Positions 1 to 11,181 of a DNA stretch of 64,000 bases are shown piece by piece. The notes beneath the pieces are model-generated. The model did no database searches. It saw only the letters and a list, made by a program, of their open reading frames with translations, and had not been told where the DNA came from. The position numbers were made by a program, and so were the translations under genes. Position 1 is the first letter of the stretch, and each line of letters begins with the position of its first letter. This DNA comes from Cherax quadricarinatus (lineage: Eukaryota; Arthropoda; Malacostraca; Decapoda; Parastacidae), in assembly GCF_038502225.1 (NCBI RefSeq), contig NC_091293.1, forward strand, positions 17,742,286 to 17,806,285, written 5' to 3'.

Positions 1-571
1 GGATATGTGTGCAAAGTGGAGTGAGGTGCAAAGTTTTGTGGAGAAATATTACCCTGATCAAGCTCAAACAAACCATATCTGCAACCTGTTCAGTGACAAA
101 ACCTTGTCCCATTTCAGGCAAATCTTAACGAGATGCCAGAAACAGACCCCTCTGGACAGTTTTTTTTGTGTGATGGGTACAGTGACTCAAGCTGGTCCTA
201 GTGGCAGTAAAAGACAAAGAAGGGAAGTAACCCAGAGAGGACTTAGATACTTGAAGTCCTTATGGACTTTCCAAACAATAAACTCTCCTCCCTCTCCCCT
301 CTTCGCCTTCTTCCATATGCCAACAAGTCTTCAGTAAAGGAATGTAGTGTTCATTTATTAGCAAAATTAGTGCTTTATATTTCCTTCTCATTGTTTTGTG
401 TATGTAAAGCTATAGTTAAAAAACGTATTTTTGTTAATATTTTTGGGTGTCTGGAACAGATTAATTGTATTTACATTAATTCTTATGGGAAATATTATTT
501 CGGTTTTTGGCCATTTCGGATTTACGCCGACCTTCTGGAATGGGTTATGGCTGATAACCGAGAGTCCACTG
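1..571 (+). mobile_element. Tigger/pogo transposon, 3' part, entering from left edge
   Basis: The segment holds the transposase C-terminal tail, a 3' untranslated region and a terminus reading AGAGTCCACTG followed by TA, the expected target duplication of Tc1/mariner-pogo elements. The tail matches those at 18.5-18.8, 21.2-21.4, 40.0-40.2, 60.2-60.4 and 63.4-63.7 kb. The 5' part lies outside the window. Confidence 0.85.
5..280 (+). pseudogene. Tigger transposase C-terminal fragment, frameshifted
   Basis: The translation carries the conserved tail (ICNLFSDKTLSHFRQ, then QAGPSGSKRQRREVT) seen in the longer Tigger copy at 58.6-60.4 kb. After REVT the frame is lost: sibling copies read EVTPE and end in EGDSPSKH, whereas here the reading continues into unrelated residues, so one base is missing near 230. 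The first ATG is only an internal Met of the transposase. Only the non-catalytic tail is present. Confidence 0.8.
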
Positions 572-589
572 TATTCAGTCGATAGAATA

Positions 590-796
590 GAAGGAATACT
601 AATGAAATAGCTGTAAGTTTGATTGACTGGAACAATGGAATTGGCCAAAAATAAGGCTCAAATTGGGCAAAATTGCTGATGCATAAATATCACCAAGACC
701 GTTAAATTTGTGAGAGCGTAATTCCATAAGTTTTCCATCAAATTTCAGACTTTTGATTTTATTGCCTTTGGGAAAATATTCTCTGTCATTTCATAA

Positions 797-797
<1 letters not shown>
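590..797 (+). mobile_element. piggyBac-type MITE remnant
   Basis: This is the reverse complement of the body shared by the MITEs at 1161, 15848, 17428, 46865 and 56320, for example the block around TGGAACAATGGAATTGGCC. It stops at a long T-run and lacks both TTAA-flanked termini, so it is truncated on both sides. Strand is given relative to the transposase orientation of the intact piggyBac at 53-55 kb. Confidence 0.65.

Positions 798-825
<28 letters not shown>
798..825. repeat. Poly-T tract, 28 bp
   Basis: An uninterrupted run of T lies at the position where related MITEs carry a shorter A/T homopolymer near one end. Confidence 0.9.
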
Positions 826-828
<3 letters not shown>

Positions 829-1160
829 GAAATTGAGTTTCTTATTCCATATTCTTATGAGCATTTTTAGAGCCTTTGATAGTGCTACTGTGATGCATGT
901 TTTCATACATGGAGGACTCGCAGTAAGACTCTCCTTAGAAGAAGAGTTTGAATCATGTTTAACCTATGTGGGTCATTCAATACAAGGAGTGGTGGAGGCT
1001 TGGTTCATCATCTGCTAATCATATTTCAATCTCTGACCAGTCAAGCTGCTGGTGTTCATCAGTAAAGTCTGTAGGCATGTGTGGCACATTTAGGGTATTC
1101 CTCTGAACTTTTACTATTTTGAATGCTTGAGGATAATTCGACTTATTAAATTATGCTTAA
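826..1160. other. Unassigned AT-rich sequence
   Basis: I recognise no gene, RNA or transposon here. The short open frame at 827-1018 has no recognisable features. The stretch ends at the TTAA that flanks the next MITE. Confidence 0.5.
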
Positions 1161-2419
1161 CCTTTTCACTGTCGAGACCAGTGCTCACAAACTTGCTCTC
1201 AGTTTCGAAGAATTTAAAAAAAAAAAATTTTTTTCTCGTGAAATGATAGAGAATATTTTCCTGATGGTAATGACATCAAAAGTATGAAATTTGACTGAAA
1301 ACTTAAGGAATAACGCTCTTGCAAAGTTAGCAGTCTCGGCGATACTTATGCATCGGTGATTTTGCCCACTTTGAGCCCTATTTTTGGCCAATTCCATTGT
1401 TCCAGTCAACCAAACTCATAGCTGTTTTGCTAGAACTCCTTTTGTTTTATTGAGTACAAGAAACTGCCCATTTACTGATTTCAACTACCCAATGAAGTGA
1501 TCAGATATTGGTAATTTGGCCAATTTCATACACAATTCAAAAAAGGCCAATTTCAAAATAGGGTCCAGAATTAACAATGCAAGCATTCCTAGCACTAAAA
1601 TAACATTTTCTCTGTTCATTAGTCATGTCTCCAGGCCCTTTTTATGTTACATTTGCTTTCCATTTTGAAATTTTATTCACACAAAAAAAATAGAAGATAT
1701 ACTGTTATGCAGACTACTGCATTATTGTAAAAATGATATAAATAATATCAGCGCATTTATGAAAACACATAAGACCCACCAGTTGACGTGTATTGGATGC
1801 ATAACATGATTTGCTTACTCTTGAACATCTGCAAAAAATGAACACTTCCACTAATTTGAGCTCAATTTCAAGATACTTTTAGTCTATAAATCATTCAAAA
1901 TCATTTATTTATTTATTTATTTTATTTATTTATTTATTTAGTAATTTGAGCATACATACAGAGGTACAAAAAAATACAGGTAAGAGCAGCATGCCAAAGC
2001 CACTTATATGCATAGCATTACGGGCTGGCTTAAAATTAACTTAAGATTAACTAAGCAATGATGAAATCAGTGATAAAACATTATTGTAAACAGATAACTA
2101 TAATCTATAATCTATAATAACTATATATGTAATATATCATCCATTCTATCAGTTGAGACCAAGAAAACGAGAATACAACCATAAATACTATATGAAAATA
2201 TGCTACAAAGTCGGCTTTAAACCAAAAACACAGTTTTTTTTTTCCTCATGTGCCGTGTGCTGCAGGATTTTGTTTTATACTGCGCACACTGACCACTCAG
2301 ACCCATTCTCTCATATGTGGGCCTACCATCTTTCTCCCACAAGATAGAATTTTGGCGTAGTATTATGGGACCAATGCTGGCTTGCAAGGAGGAATGTTAC
2401 GGGACTGACAGTGACATGG
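1161..2419 (-). mobile_element. Non-autonomous piggyBac-type MITE with nested LINE tail
   Basis: Flanked by TTAA at 1157-1160 and 2420-2423. The left terminus (CCTTTTCACTGTCGAGACC) and right terminus (ACTGACAGTGACATGG) are degenerate versions of the family ends. The internal body matches the four cleaner copies of 1068-1080 bp. The extra length comes from a nested LINE 3' tail at about 1904-2129. No transposase is encoded, so movement would need a piggyBac enzyme supplied elsewhere. Confidence 0.75.
1904..2129 (-). mobile_element. Jockey-like LINE 3' tail nested in MITE
   Basis: Begins with an (ATTT)n array and continues into 3' UTR sequence (AGAGCAGCATGCCAAAGCC) identical in kind to the tails at 7.8, 36.5 and 58.1 kb. 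It is severely 5'-truncated, as is usual for target-primed retrotransposition, and inserted on the minus strand. Confidence 0.8.
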
Positions 2420-2423
2420 TTAA

Positions 2424-3093
2424 TAATATATTGAGGAACATCCAGAGTTAGAACAGTAACACAGAAACACAGTGTTACACCAAAGTGTACATAGTATTAT
2501 TTATCTGAAATGTCTAAATATAGTATTGTACTTCTTTCCTCATGCGTTGCATCCAGAGGGCTTGTAGCAACGATTCTCCCTGAACATCTTAGGGACAAGA
2601 TTGGAGTCTAAGACCAAAAGTTCATTGATGGAGCCAGGATCTGGGATAGTCTAAAGGGCTCTGAAACCAGACCTGTTCCCCCCAACAATTACATATGGTT
2701 GCACTGGGATGGCCAGTAGTGGAGAATATAGCCTCAGCAATGCTTCAGAGTGTGTCAGGGAAGGATATAGCCCACCTCCTGGCAGTGAGAGCTCCTCATG
2801 CAGGGGACTTTCTGTTAGCTGTTCCCAACTCCAGCATTGGCACATGACCCGACCCACAGACCATCTGCATTGGTGTTGCCCTTTGACTTGCTGCCCCTGT
2901 TCTTGTCAAACTCAGGTGTATTTGTGGCAGTGAAGCAGCAGACCAATTCGGGTACCATTGTCTTGTGTGCTGTAAATCCGAGGGAAAGATTGCAAGACAT
3001 GAGGAGGTTAATAGGTTAATAACATTATCAAGAGGAGCCTCACAAAAGTCGGATGCCCAGCAGTAAGGGAGCCACCTCTACTATGCAGATCTG
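2424..3093. other. Unassigned sequence upstream of degenerate LINE
   Basis: Short overlapping frames occur on both strands, none with a recognisable domain. Part may be the 5' region of the LINE that follows, but I cannot show it. Confidence 0.4.
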
Positions 3094-3208
3094 ATGGCAG
3101 CCAGAAGCATCCTGGTGGTATTGCCCTTCAAACCTGGACAGATGGCATGCAGGTGGTGTGGGACTACACATGTGCATCTACCTTGGCTGATACCAAAACC
3201 TAGTCATT

Positions 3209-3535
3209 GTGGTAGTCTACATGCCTCCGGATGCAACGTCCCAGCAATTCCAGGAACAGCTGTTAAAAATAGACCTCTGTCTGGAAAATCTGCCAGCTCC
3301 TGCCCCCAACATCTTGCTCCTGGGGGATTTCAACTTAAGGCACCTAAAATGGAGGAATATAGCAAATAATGTTGTTGCAGTGATAACACCAGGGGGCAGC
3401 TCTGACAAAAACTCACACACACACGAGCTTTTAAATCTCTGCACAAAATTCAACTTAAACCAGCAAATAATAGAGCCTACTAGACTGGAGAATACACTAG
3501 ACCTCATCTTCATTAACATTGATGATCTGGTATGA
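3209..3535 (+). pseudogene. LINE endonuclease fragment
   Basis: The translation includes VVYMPP, the conserved LLLGDFN motif of LINE apurinic/apyrimidinic endonucleases and a downstream TLDLIFIN block. Endonuclease activity in such elements nicks target DNA to prime reverse transcription. The start of the domain is degraded and the linker towards the reverse transcriptase is in other frames, so the protein cannot be made intact. Confidence 0.75.
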
Positions 3536-4187
3536 AATGTCACAACATAATCAAGGTTCAGACATGTATGCGCGGAGCCCCAGACTGACATAATGAGATT
3601 AGTCATGAGGGAGCCTTCACCAAATTCAACTTCAATAAAAAGAACATAAAATGGGACCAAGTAAACCAAGTCCAAACCGATATAAGCTGGGAAGATATAC
3701 TAAGCAACACAGACCCCAACTTATGCCTAGAACAGATTAACTCGGTGGCACTCGATGTATGCTCAAGGCTTATTCCTCTAAGAAAAAGGAGGAGTAGATG
3801 TAAAATAGAAAGAGACAGGCGCTCCCTTTACAGGCGATGGAAAAGAATAACAGAGCAGCTAAAAGAGGCCAGTATATCTGAAATGCGTAAGGAGTCACTG
3901 GTCAGAGAAATAGCAAACATCGAACTTAAGCTAAAGGAATCTTATAGAAGTCAGGAATCACGGGAGAACTAAAAGCCATAAATGAAATCGAAAGAAACCC
4001 AAAGTATTTCTTTTCCTATGCCAAATCAAAGTCGAGAACAACGTCCAGTATTGGGCCCCAACTTAAACAAGATGGGTCCTACACAGATGACAGCAAGGAA
4101 ATGAGTGAGCTACTCAAGTCCCAATATGACTCAGTTTTTAGCAAGCCGCTAACCAGACTGAGAGTCAAAGATCAAAATTAATTTTTT

Positions 4188-5728
4188 ATGAGAGAGCCAC
4201 AGAATTTGGTTAACACAAGCCTATCTGATGTTATCCTGACGCCAAATGACTTCGAACAGGTGATAAATGACATGCCCATGCACTCTGCCCCAGGGCCAGA
4301 CTCATGGAACTCCGTGTTCATCAAGAACTGCAAGAAGCCCCTATCACGAGCTTTTACCATCCTATGGAGAGGGAGCATGGACACGGAGGTCATCCCACAG
4401 CTACTAAAAACAACAGACATAGCCCCACTCCACAAAGGGGCAGTAAAGCAACAGCAAAGAACTACAGACCGATAGCACTAACATCCCATATAAAAATCTT
4501 TGAAAGGGTCCTAAGAAGCAAGATCGCCACCCATCTAGAAACCCATCAATTACACAACCCAGGGCAACATGGGTTTAGAGCAGGTCGCTCCTGTCTGTCT
4601 CAACTATTGGATCACTACGACAAGGTCCTAGATGCACTAGAAGACAAAAAGAATGCAGATGTAATATATACAGACTGTGCAAAAGCCTTCGACAAGTGTG
4701 ACCATGGCGTAATAGCGCACAAAATGCGTGCTAAAGGAATAACAGGAAAAGTTGGTAGATGGATCTATAATTTCCTCACAAACAGAACACAAAGAGTAGT
4801 AGTCAACAGAGTAAAGTCCGAGGCGGCTACGGTGAAAAGCTCTGTTCCACAAGGCACAGTACTCGCTCCCATCTTGTTTCTCATCCTCATATCTGACATA
4901 GACAAGGATGTCAGCCACAGCACCGTGTCTTCCTTTGCAGATGACACCTGAATCTGCATGACAGTGTCTTCCATTGCAGACACTGCAAGGCTCCAGGCAG
5001 ACATCAACCAAATCTTTCAATGGACTGCAGAAAACAATATGAAGTTCAGTGATGAGAAATTTCAATTACTCCGATATGGTAAACACGAGGAAATTAAAAC
5101 TTCATCAGAGTACAAAACAAATTCCGGCCACAAAATAGAGCGAAAAACCAACGTCAAAGACCTGGGAGTCATGTCGGAGGATCTCACCTTCAAGGACCAT
5201 AACATTATATCAATCGAAGCTGCTAGAAAAATGACAGGATGGGTAATGAGAACCTTCAAAACTAGGGATGCCAAGCCCATGATGACATTCTTCAGGTCGC
5301 TTGTTCTATCTAGGCTGGAATATTGCTGCACACTAACAGCACCTTTCAAGGCAGGTAAAATTTCTGACCTAGAAAGTGTACAGAGAACCTTCACAGCGCG
5401 CATAATGGAGATAAAACACCTCAATTACTGGGAGCGCTTAAAGCTCCTGAACCTGTATTCCCTGGAACGCAGGCAGGAGAGATGCATGATTATATACACC
5501 TGGAAAATCCTAGAGGGACTAGTACCGAACTTGCACACGGAAATCACTCACAACAAAAGCAAAAGACTTGGCAGACGATGCAACATCCCCCCAATGAAAA
5601 GCAGGGGTGTCACTAGCACGTTAAGAGACAATACAATAAGTGTCAGGGGCCCGAGACTGTTCAACTGCCTCCCAGCATACATAATAGACCCCTGGCAGTC
5701 TTCAAGCTGGCACTGGACAAGCACCTAA
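4188..5728 (+). pseudogene. LINE reverse transcriptase, broken by frameshift and stop
   Basis: The N-terminal part (SAPGPDSW) at 4188-4475 is in a different frame from the core at 4304-5728. The core shows GQHGFRAGRSCLSQL, DCAKAFDKCDH, SVPQGTVLAPILF and the catalytic FADDT, followed at once by an in-frame TGA (4949-4951). The same frame then resumes with ARLQADINQIFQWTAENNMKF and runs to a C-terminal domain (YWERLKLLNLYSLERRQER). The stop after FADDT may be a CGA to TGA change. The copy is dead but moderately preserved. Confidence 0.85.
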
Positions 5729-5936
5729 AGTCGGTACCTGACCAGCCGGACTGTGGCTCGTACATTGGATTGTGTGCAGCCAGCAGTAACAGCCTGGTTG
5801 ATCAGGCTCTGATCCACCAGGAGGCCTGGTCACAGACCGGGCCGCGGGGGCGTTGACCCCTGGAACTCTGTCCAGGTAAACTCCAGATACCCATCTCCAA
5901 TATACCAGGGAGGAAGAAGGGGCGGCCGCCAGCTTC

Positions 5937-6200
5937 AGGGAGTCCCAAAAGTTTAGAAAATATGGAGAACTTGCCCATCATTATATGTTTGTTCCCATAG
6001 GCTCAGAGACTCTTAGCTCATGGGGAAAGAGTGCATCTAAGTTCCTGAAGGAGCTAGGCAAAAGACTCATCAGGGTAACTAGGGATCGCAGGGCAGCTAG
6101 TTTTCTGTTCAAGTGACTCAGCGCTGCTGTTCATGGGGATAATGCCTGCTGTATTTTGGGCACGTGCCCCAGCTCTGAGGAGCTGGATGAGATTTTTGCA
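5937..6200 (+). pseudogene. Retroelement ORF C-terminal scrap
   Basis: The plus strand translates to EKYGELAHHYMFVPIGSETL and then SASKFLKELGKRL and ASFLFK before a stop. This resembles C-terminal segments I associate with animal retroelement polyproteins, but I cannot name the family. There is no ATG or continuous frame beyond it. Confidence 0.4.
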
Positions 6201-6394
6201 TTATAATCAGTGAGAAACACTTAACAATATGTACTAGACATGTATCTCTCACACCTCATATACTGTATATGCCATCTTTATATCAACAATGTATCTCTTA
6301 AATCTTTTGTACCATATTATGTAATAAAATATACCTATTGGTATTGTACTTATATTTCAAAAAATATAATTAGACTGAGATTAAAAGGCACTGT

Positions 6395-6847
6395 GAGGTG
6401 GCCAGGAGTGTAATTCAGAGGGGTTGTTGAAGTGGTTTGGGCATGTACAGAGGATGGGGTCATCCCAGGAATGGATGGAAGGAGGAGGTAAAAGAGGATT
6501 TGATTTTTTGGGGCTTGGACATCCAATAAGGCTTGTATGAACATATTGGATAAGAGGGAATAGAGAAAAGTGATTTTTAATGGACGTGCTGAACATTGGA
6601 ATGTGAGTAGCGAAATTTTAAGAAGGGATACATAGGAAACCAGTTAGTCAGACTTGAGTCCTTAGGTGGATTGGATAGCACCTTCACTCTGAAGGAGGGG
6701 TGAGTATCCTGCAGTTGACAGGTAATCTGATTGTAATGTCAACACACTTCTGGAAACACAGCAGCTGAATGAATGATAGTGAATGTGTTTTCTTCTTTGG
6801 GTTACTCTGCCTTGGTAGGAGATGGCCGTTGAGGTAAAAAAATATAG
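6395..6847 (+). mobile_element. RTE-type LINE 3' end, decayed
   Basis: Matches the 3' ends of the better RTE copies: the block GGGTTGTTGAAGTGGTTTGG corresponds to the RT C-terminal LLRWFGH, followed by the 3' UTR features GGAAACC, GACTTGAGTCC, CTCTGAAGGAGGGG and the terminal CTCTGCCTTGGTAGGAGA. Only the last about 450 bp is present, consistent with 5' truncation. Confidence 0.75.
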
Positions 6848-7439
6848 TACGGGTCCGCCATCACAAATCCAGCAGTCAGTTATTCGGTTCCTTCAGTTAT
6901 TCGGCACCAATTTTGGCTAGCATAATTTCAAATTTCCAGGGTCGCCACACCAACCTGCTGGTACTGTTTGGTGGCGCTACTTGCTGCATAAGCCATTCCA
7001 ATTTCTTTTTCTCTATTTATTGTTTTAACCTGCTTACTTTTAGCCCTAGCCATGGTTCCAATGAATAAAATAAATGCTTCTCATGTAAAGCACCTACACA
7101 GTACATTATCCATTAAAGATAAGGTGGCTTTGAAGCCACTGTCTGTTGTCATGAACTCAGTCTCATGAAGCAGGAGAATATGCTTTATTATTATGCTAAT
7201 ATCAACACTACAGCTTATTTGCCTGTCACAATTGATCTAATATGACATAAGAAACAAAATAAATAACATTAAACATGTTAAATACTCAAGAATAAATAAT
7301 ATTTGGCATAACACCGAGCAGTTCGACAGAGGTATGAAGAGGATATGGTATATAAATACCATTCTCCTATCCCTGTCTCGGGGGCTTATATTAGAGAAAA
7401 CGGAGTATAGCACAGGGCTAACTGTCATATACACTCATA

Positions 7440-7800
7440 CTCCACCATAAACATGAAACAAAAAAGTTATTTTCTCTCTATAGATTATCACACATAGCAG
7501 CATATGTTTAGAGAACCTAGGATAACCCAAAAAAAAAAAGTCAACGTGGCTTATTTTTAGTACCTGGCTTGGGTTAGCCATACATGATTTTTGGTAAATA
7601 TTCGATTCCCAGCCAGGGTAGAAACATTAGGCGTGTTTCTTTACACCTGTTGTCTATGTTTACCCATCAGTAAATGGGTACCTGGGTGTTAGCCAACTAG
7701 TGTGGGTGTTATCCTGGGACACTGACCTAATTTTCTTGAAATACTCTGCATAACAAGCGGCTTTCTATACAGTAGTATGTCACTTATGTCAGCTAGGCCT
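7440..7800 (+). mobile_element. tRNA-derived SINE
   Basis: Contains a B-box-like sequence ATTCGATTCCCAGCC near 7601, expected of an internal RNA polymerase III promoter, followed by a body with CACCTGTTGTC, GTACCTGGGTGTTAGCC and a 3' region GTATGTCACTTATGTCAGC. Related heads or bodies recur at 11040-11180 and 30610-30757. It abuts the (ATTT)n tail of the next LINE. Confidence 0.65.
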
Positions 7801-7804
7801 GTAT

Positions 7805-7806
7805 AT

Positions 7807-7838
<32 letters not shown>

Positions 7839-9590
7839 AAATTTGAGCACACATACAGAGGTACAAAAAATACAGATAAGAGCAGCATGCCAAAGCCACT
7901 TATACTATGCATAGCATTACGGGCTGGCTTAAAATTAACTTAAGATGAACTAAGCAATGATGACATCAGTGATAAAACTTTAATGTAAACAGATTACTAT
8001 AAAGCACAAGTGAGTATTACAAAGACAGGTCATATGGTTGTATGCATTGTTGTACATTCAGTAGAATGGAGTATTCTGTTAGGTAGTGTATTTAAAAAAT
8101 AATAAAGTTAGATTGGGTTTTAGGTTTAACATTTATGTGATATAATTGTGAGAAACATTTAAGATATACAATTTATAAGGTTCAGTTATTCAGTATTTAT
8201 TTGGTTTTGGGCGAGTAAGTGATCTTTAAGAAGAGACTTGAATTTATAAACAGGTAGTGTTTCTTTTATATTTACAGGTAATGAGTTCCAGATTTTAGGG
8301 CCTTTTATGTGCATTGAGTTTTTGCATAGTGTGAGATGGACACGAGGAACATCAAAGAGTGATCTGTGCCTTGTGTTATGGTCATGTGTTCTGTTGAGGT
8401 TGGCAAGGAGATGTTTGAGGGGAGGGTTAATATCAGAGTTAAGTGTTCTATGTATGTAATAGGTGCAGTAATAAGTATGAATGTTTTGTATGGTGAGTAG
8501 GTTTAGTGTATTGAATATTGGTGGAGTGTGCTGCCTATAGTGAGAATTTGTTATCATTCTAACTGCAGCCTTTTGTTGGGTAATTAGTGGTCTGAGATGG
8601 TTACTTGTTGTTGAGCCCCATGCACAAATTCCATAGGTGAGATAGGGGTAAATAAGAGAGTGATATAGGGCCAGGAGGGCTGACTGTGGAGCATAGTACC
8701 GTATCTTCGATAGTATGCCTACAGTCTTGGAAATTTTCTTAGAAATTTGTTGTATATGTGTATGAAATTTGAGTCTATTATCAAGGTGGATTCCTAAGAA
8801 TTTTCCCTCTGTTAGCTTTGTGATAGGTGATCCGTTTATCATTATGTTAAGAGGGACATCTGTAGCTCTGTTACCAAACTGAATGAAGTAGGTTTTGTCA
8901 ATGTTTAGTGTAAGTTTGTTAGTCCTCATCCAGGTAGATATTTTCTGTAATTCGGTATTTACAGTATTGGCTAGCGTGACTGGGCTCGGGTGGGAGAAGA
9001 CGTATGTAGTGTCATCTGCAAATAGTGTGGGTTTGAGTAATTGCGAAGCATTTGGTAGGTCATTTATGTATAGGAGAAAGAGAAGAGGGCCAAGGACACT
9101 TCCCTGTGGGACACCAACTGTAATTGGTTGTGCAGAAGAGTTTGCCCCATTTGCATACACATATTGGCTTCTGTTGCTGAGGTATGACTTGAGGTAGTTG
9201 AGGGAGTGCCCTCTTATACCATAGTGTGACAATTTTACGTGGAGCAAGTCATGGTTAACTGTATCAAAAGCTTTACGTAAGTCAATGAAGATCCCCAGTG
9301 GGACTTCTTTTTTCTCTATTGCAGTGTATATATGTTCTAGCATGTGTATAATAGCATCATTAGTATTTTTATTTGGCCTGAATCCAAATTGGCAGGGGTT
9401 AAGTATGTTTTGGGAGATAAGGTAGGAGTAGATTCGTTTATGAATTAATTTTTCGAAGATTTTTGAGAGAGGGTGTAAGTTGGATATTGGCCTATAGTTA
9501 TTCAACTCTGTTTGGTCTCCTCCTTTGTGGATCGGGGTGACCCTTGCTATTTTGAGTACTGTAGGGAAGGTGGAGGATTCAATGGATTTC
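7805..9590 (-). mobile_element. Jockey/CR1-like LINE, 3' part
   Basis: On the minus strand it consists of the reverse transcriptase, a 3' UTR with AGCAGCATGCCAAAGCC in reverse orientation, and an (AAAT)n tail (7805-7836). It is nearly identical to the copy at 58.1-62.0 kb and related to those at 16.9-20.2, 20.2-35.1 and 36.5-37.5 kb. The 5' part, including the endonuclease, is missing beyond 9590, where an RTE-derived SINE adjoins. Confidence 0.9.
8186..9505 (-). pseudogene. LINE reverse transcriptase, 439 residues open, 5'-truncated
   Basis: The frame covers most of the RT: NNYRPISNL, CQFGFRPNKNTNDAI, FIDLRKAFDTVNH, GVPQGSVLGPLLFLLYIND and the catalytic FADDTTYVF, then a C-terminal region ending in KSLLKDHLLAQNQINTE. 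No stop or frameshift interrupts it, so this copy is young, but it lacks the endonuclease and RT N-terminus. The first Met is internal to the natural ORF2 and is not a real start. Confidence 0.85.
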
Positions 9591-10046
9591 TTTCAACACA
9601 CCGGCCGTATTCCACCGAGGCGGGGTGGCCCAAAAGGAAAAACGAAAGTTTCTCCTTTTACATTTAGTAATATATACAGGAGAAGAGGTTACTAGCCCCT
9701 TGCTCCCGGCATTTTAGTTGCCTCCTACAACATGCATGGCTTACGGAGGAAGAATTCTGTTCCACTTCCCCATGGAGGTAAGAGAAAATAAACAACAAGA
9801 ACAAGAACTAGTAAGAAAATATTAGAAAACCCAGAGGGGTGTGTATATATATGCTTGTACATGTATGTGTAGTGTGACCTAAGTGTAAGTAGAAGTAGCA
9901 AGACGTACCTGAAATCTTGCATGTTTATGAGACAGAAAAATGGACACCAGCAATCCTACCATCACGTAAAACAATTACAGGTTTCCGTTTTACACTCACT
10001 TGGCAGGACGGTAGTACCTCCCTGGGCGGTTGCTGTCTACCAACCT
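9591..10046 (-). mobile_element. RTE-derived bipartite SINE, long form
   Basis: Read on the minus strand, its 5' part (from GGTAGTAGGTTGGTAGACAG through CCGTAAGCCATGC and CTAGTAACC) matches the 5' leader of the RTE LINE at 43.25-43.64 kb. Its 3' part (TTTTCCTTTTGGGCCACC to GGCCGGTGTGTTGAAAG) matches the 3' end of RTE LINEs, as at 33.4 and 51.6 kb. It encodes no protein. A shorter copy lies at 44074-44273. Confidence 0.75.
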
Positions 10047-10109
10047 ACTACCTAGGATCTTGTACATGTATGTGTAGTAAATAAAGATATTATTATTATT
10101 ATTATTCTT

Positions 10110-11030
10110 ATTATATTATTTTCTCAGTTGTTTGTTGGATTATCTTATTCAAACTTGGGCGGTGCATGATGGAAAGATACTTCTTCACGTACACCAAAAA
10201 TGAAAGAAATCAGACCATAAATAGCGGAGTTCACTTCTCAGCCATTAGCAGCCGCTTAGCGGTATATTTTTGTATGGTTGTTATGGCTATATTCTCATTT
10301 TTTCGGTCTCATTTGATAGAATGAAAGATATATTACAGAAATAGATATGATTTTGATTGCTTTCATGACGAAAAGTACAGTGGACCCCCGGTTAACGATA
10401 TTTTTTCACTCCAGAAGTATGTTCAGGTGCCAGTACTGACCGAATTTGTTCCCATAAGGAATATTGTGAAGTAGATTAGTCCATTTCAGACCCCCAAACA
10501 TACACGTACAAACACACTTACATAAATACACTTACATAATTGGTCGCATTCGGAGGTGATCGTTATGCGGGGGTCCACTGTACCTTGAAATTGCTCTCAC
10601 AGTAGCGAAAATGTTCTATTCTTTAGCGAAGCTCAAGAGTGAACAAATGACGTCACCGTCCAATACCTGTCCGCCTGCCAGTCTAAATTCCAATATGGTG
10701 TCAAGAATGGGTTGACATTATTTATACAATTATTACAATAATGCAGCAGTCTGCATAACAGTAAATCTTCTATTTTTTTTGTGAATAAAAATTTCAAATG
10801 GAAAGCAAGAGTAACATGAGAGGGGCCTGTAGCCATGACTACTGAACAGAGAAAATGTTATTTTAGTGCCAGGAATGTCTGCATTGTTTATTCTGGACCC
10901 TATTTTGAAATTGGGATCTGTTGAAATTTGTGTGAAATTGGCCAAATTGCCAATTTCTGACCACTTTATTGGGTAGTTGAAATAAGTGAATGGGCGGTTT
11001 CTTGTACTCAGTTGACAGACTAGAAGTAAA
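10110..11030 (+). mobile_element. piggyBac-type MITE remnant carrying a nested Tigger MITE
   Basis: Reverse complement of the common MITE body: AGTGCCAGGAATGTCTGC and GGACCCTATTTTGAAATTGG correspond to the central block of the cleaner copies. The TTAA termini are lost. A 203-bp Tigger MITE interrupts it at 10378-10580; the related remnant at 11182-11500 shows the uninterrupted empty site. Confidence 0.65.
10378..10580. mobile_element. 203-bp Tigger-type MITE
   Basis: Flanked by TA on both sides. Ends are CAGTGGACCCCCGGTTAACG and an inverted partner, CGTTATGCGGGGGTCCACTG. A copy of exactly the same length sits at 51871-52073. There is no coding capacity. Confidence 0.85.
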
Positions 11031-11039
11031 TAAGTATTC

Positions 11040-11180
11040 AGGTATACACAAATACAGTTACATAGATTATCATACATATCTGTGTATGTATAGAGAACCT
11101 AGGATAACCCAGAAAAGTCAGACAAAGTGACTTATTTCCAGTACCTGGCTTGGGCTTGCCATATATGATTTTTGGTAAAT
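11040..11180 (+). mobile_element. SINE head fragment
   Basis: Shares the series GAGAACCTAGGATAACCC, AGTACCTGGCTTGGG and ATGATTTTTGGTAAATAT with the SINE at 7440-7800, but stops before the B-box. Confidence 0.55.
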
Positions 11181-11181
11181 A

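Larger units (their letters stand above)
3094..5895 (+). mobile_element. Degenerate non-LTR retrotransposon (CR1/L2/jockey-related)
   Basis: Plus-strand order is apurinic endonuclease (about 3180-3535), linker, reverse transcriptase (about 4190-5730), then a 3' UTR with a GC-rich segment near 5800-5890. Reading frames shift several times. This family differs from the two other LINEs in the window: its RT has the sequences SVPQGTVLAPILF and ENNMKFSDEKFQLLRYG. The clade is uncertain without alignment. Confidence 0.8.

Noticed and set aside
262..648. Frames overlapping the Tigger 3' UTR
   Set aside because: They lie in the untranslated and terminal-repeat part of the element.
2651..3019. Short overlapping frames on both strands
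   Set aside because: No domain, no codon pattern and mutually exclusive frames; left as unassigned.
7601..7615. True tRNA gene
   Set aside because: Only a B-box-like sequence is present; no acceptor stem or cloverleaf can be drawn, so it is a SINE promoter.
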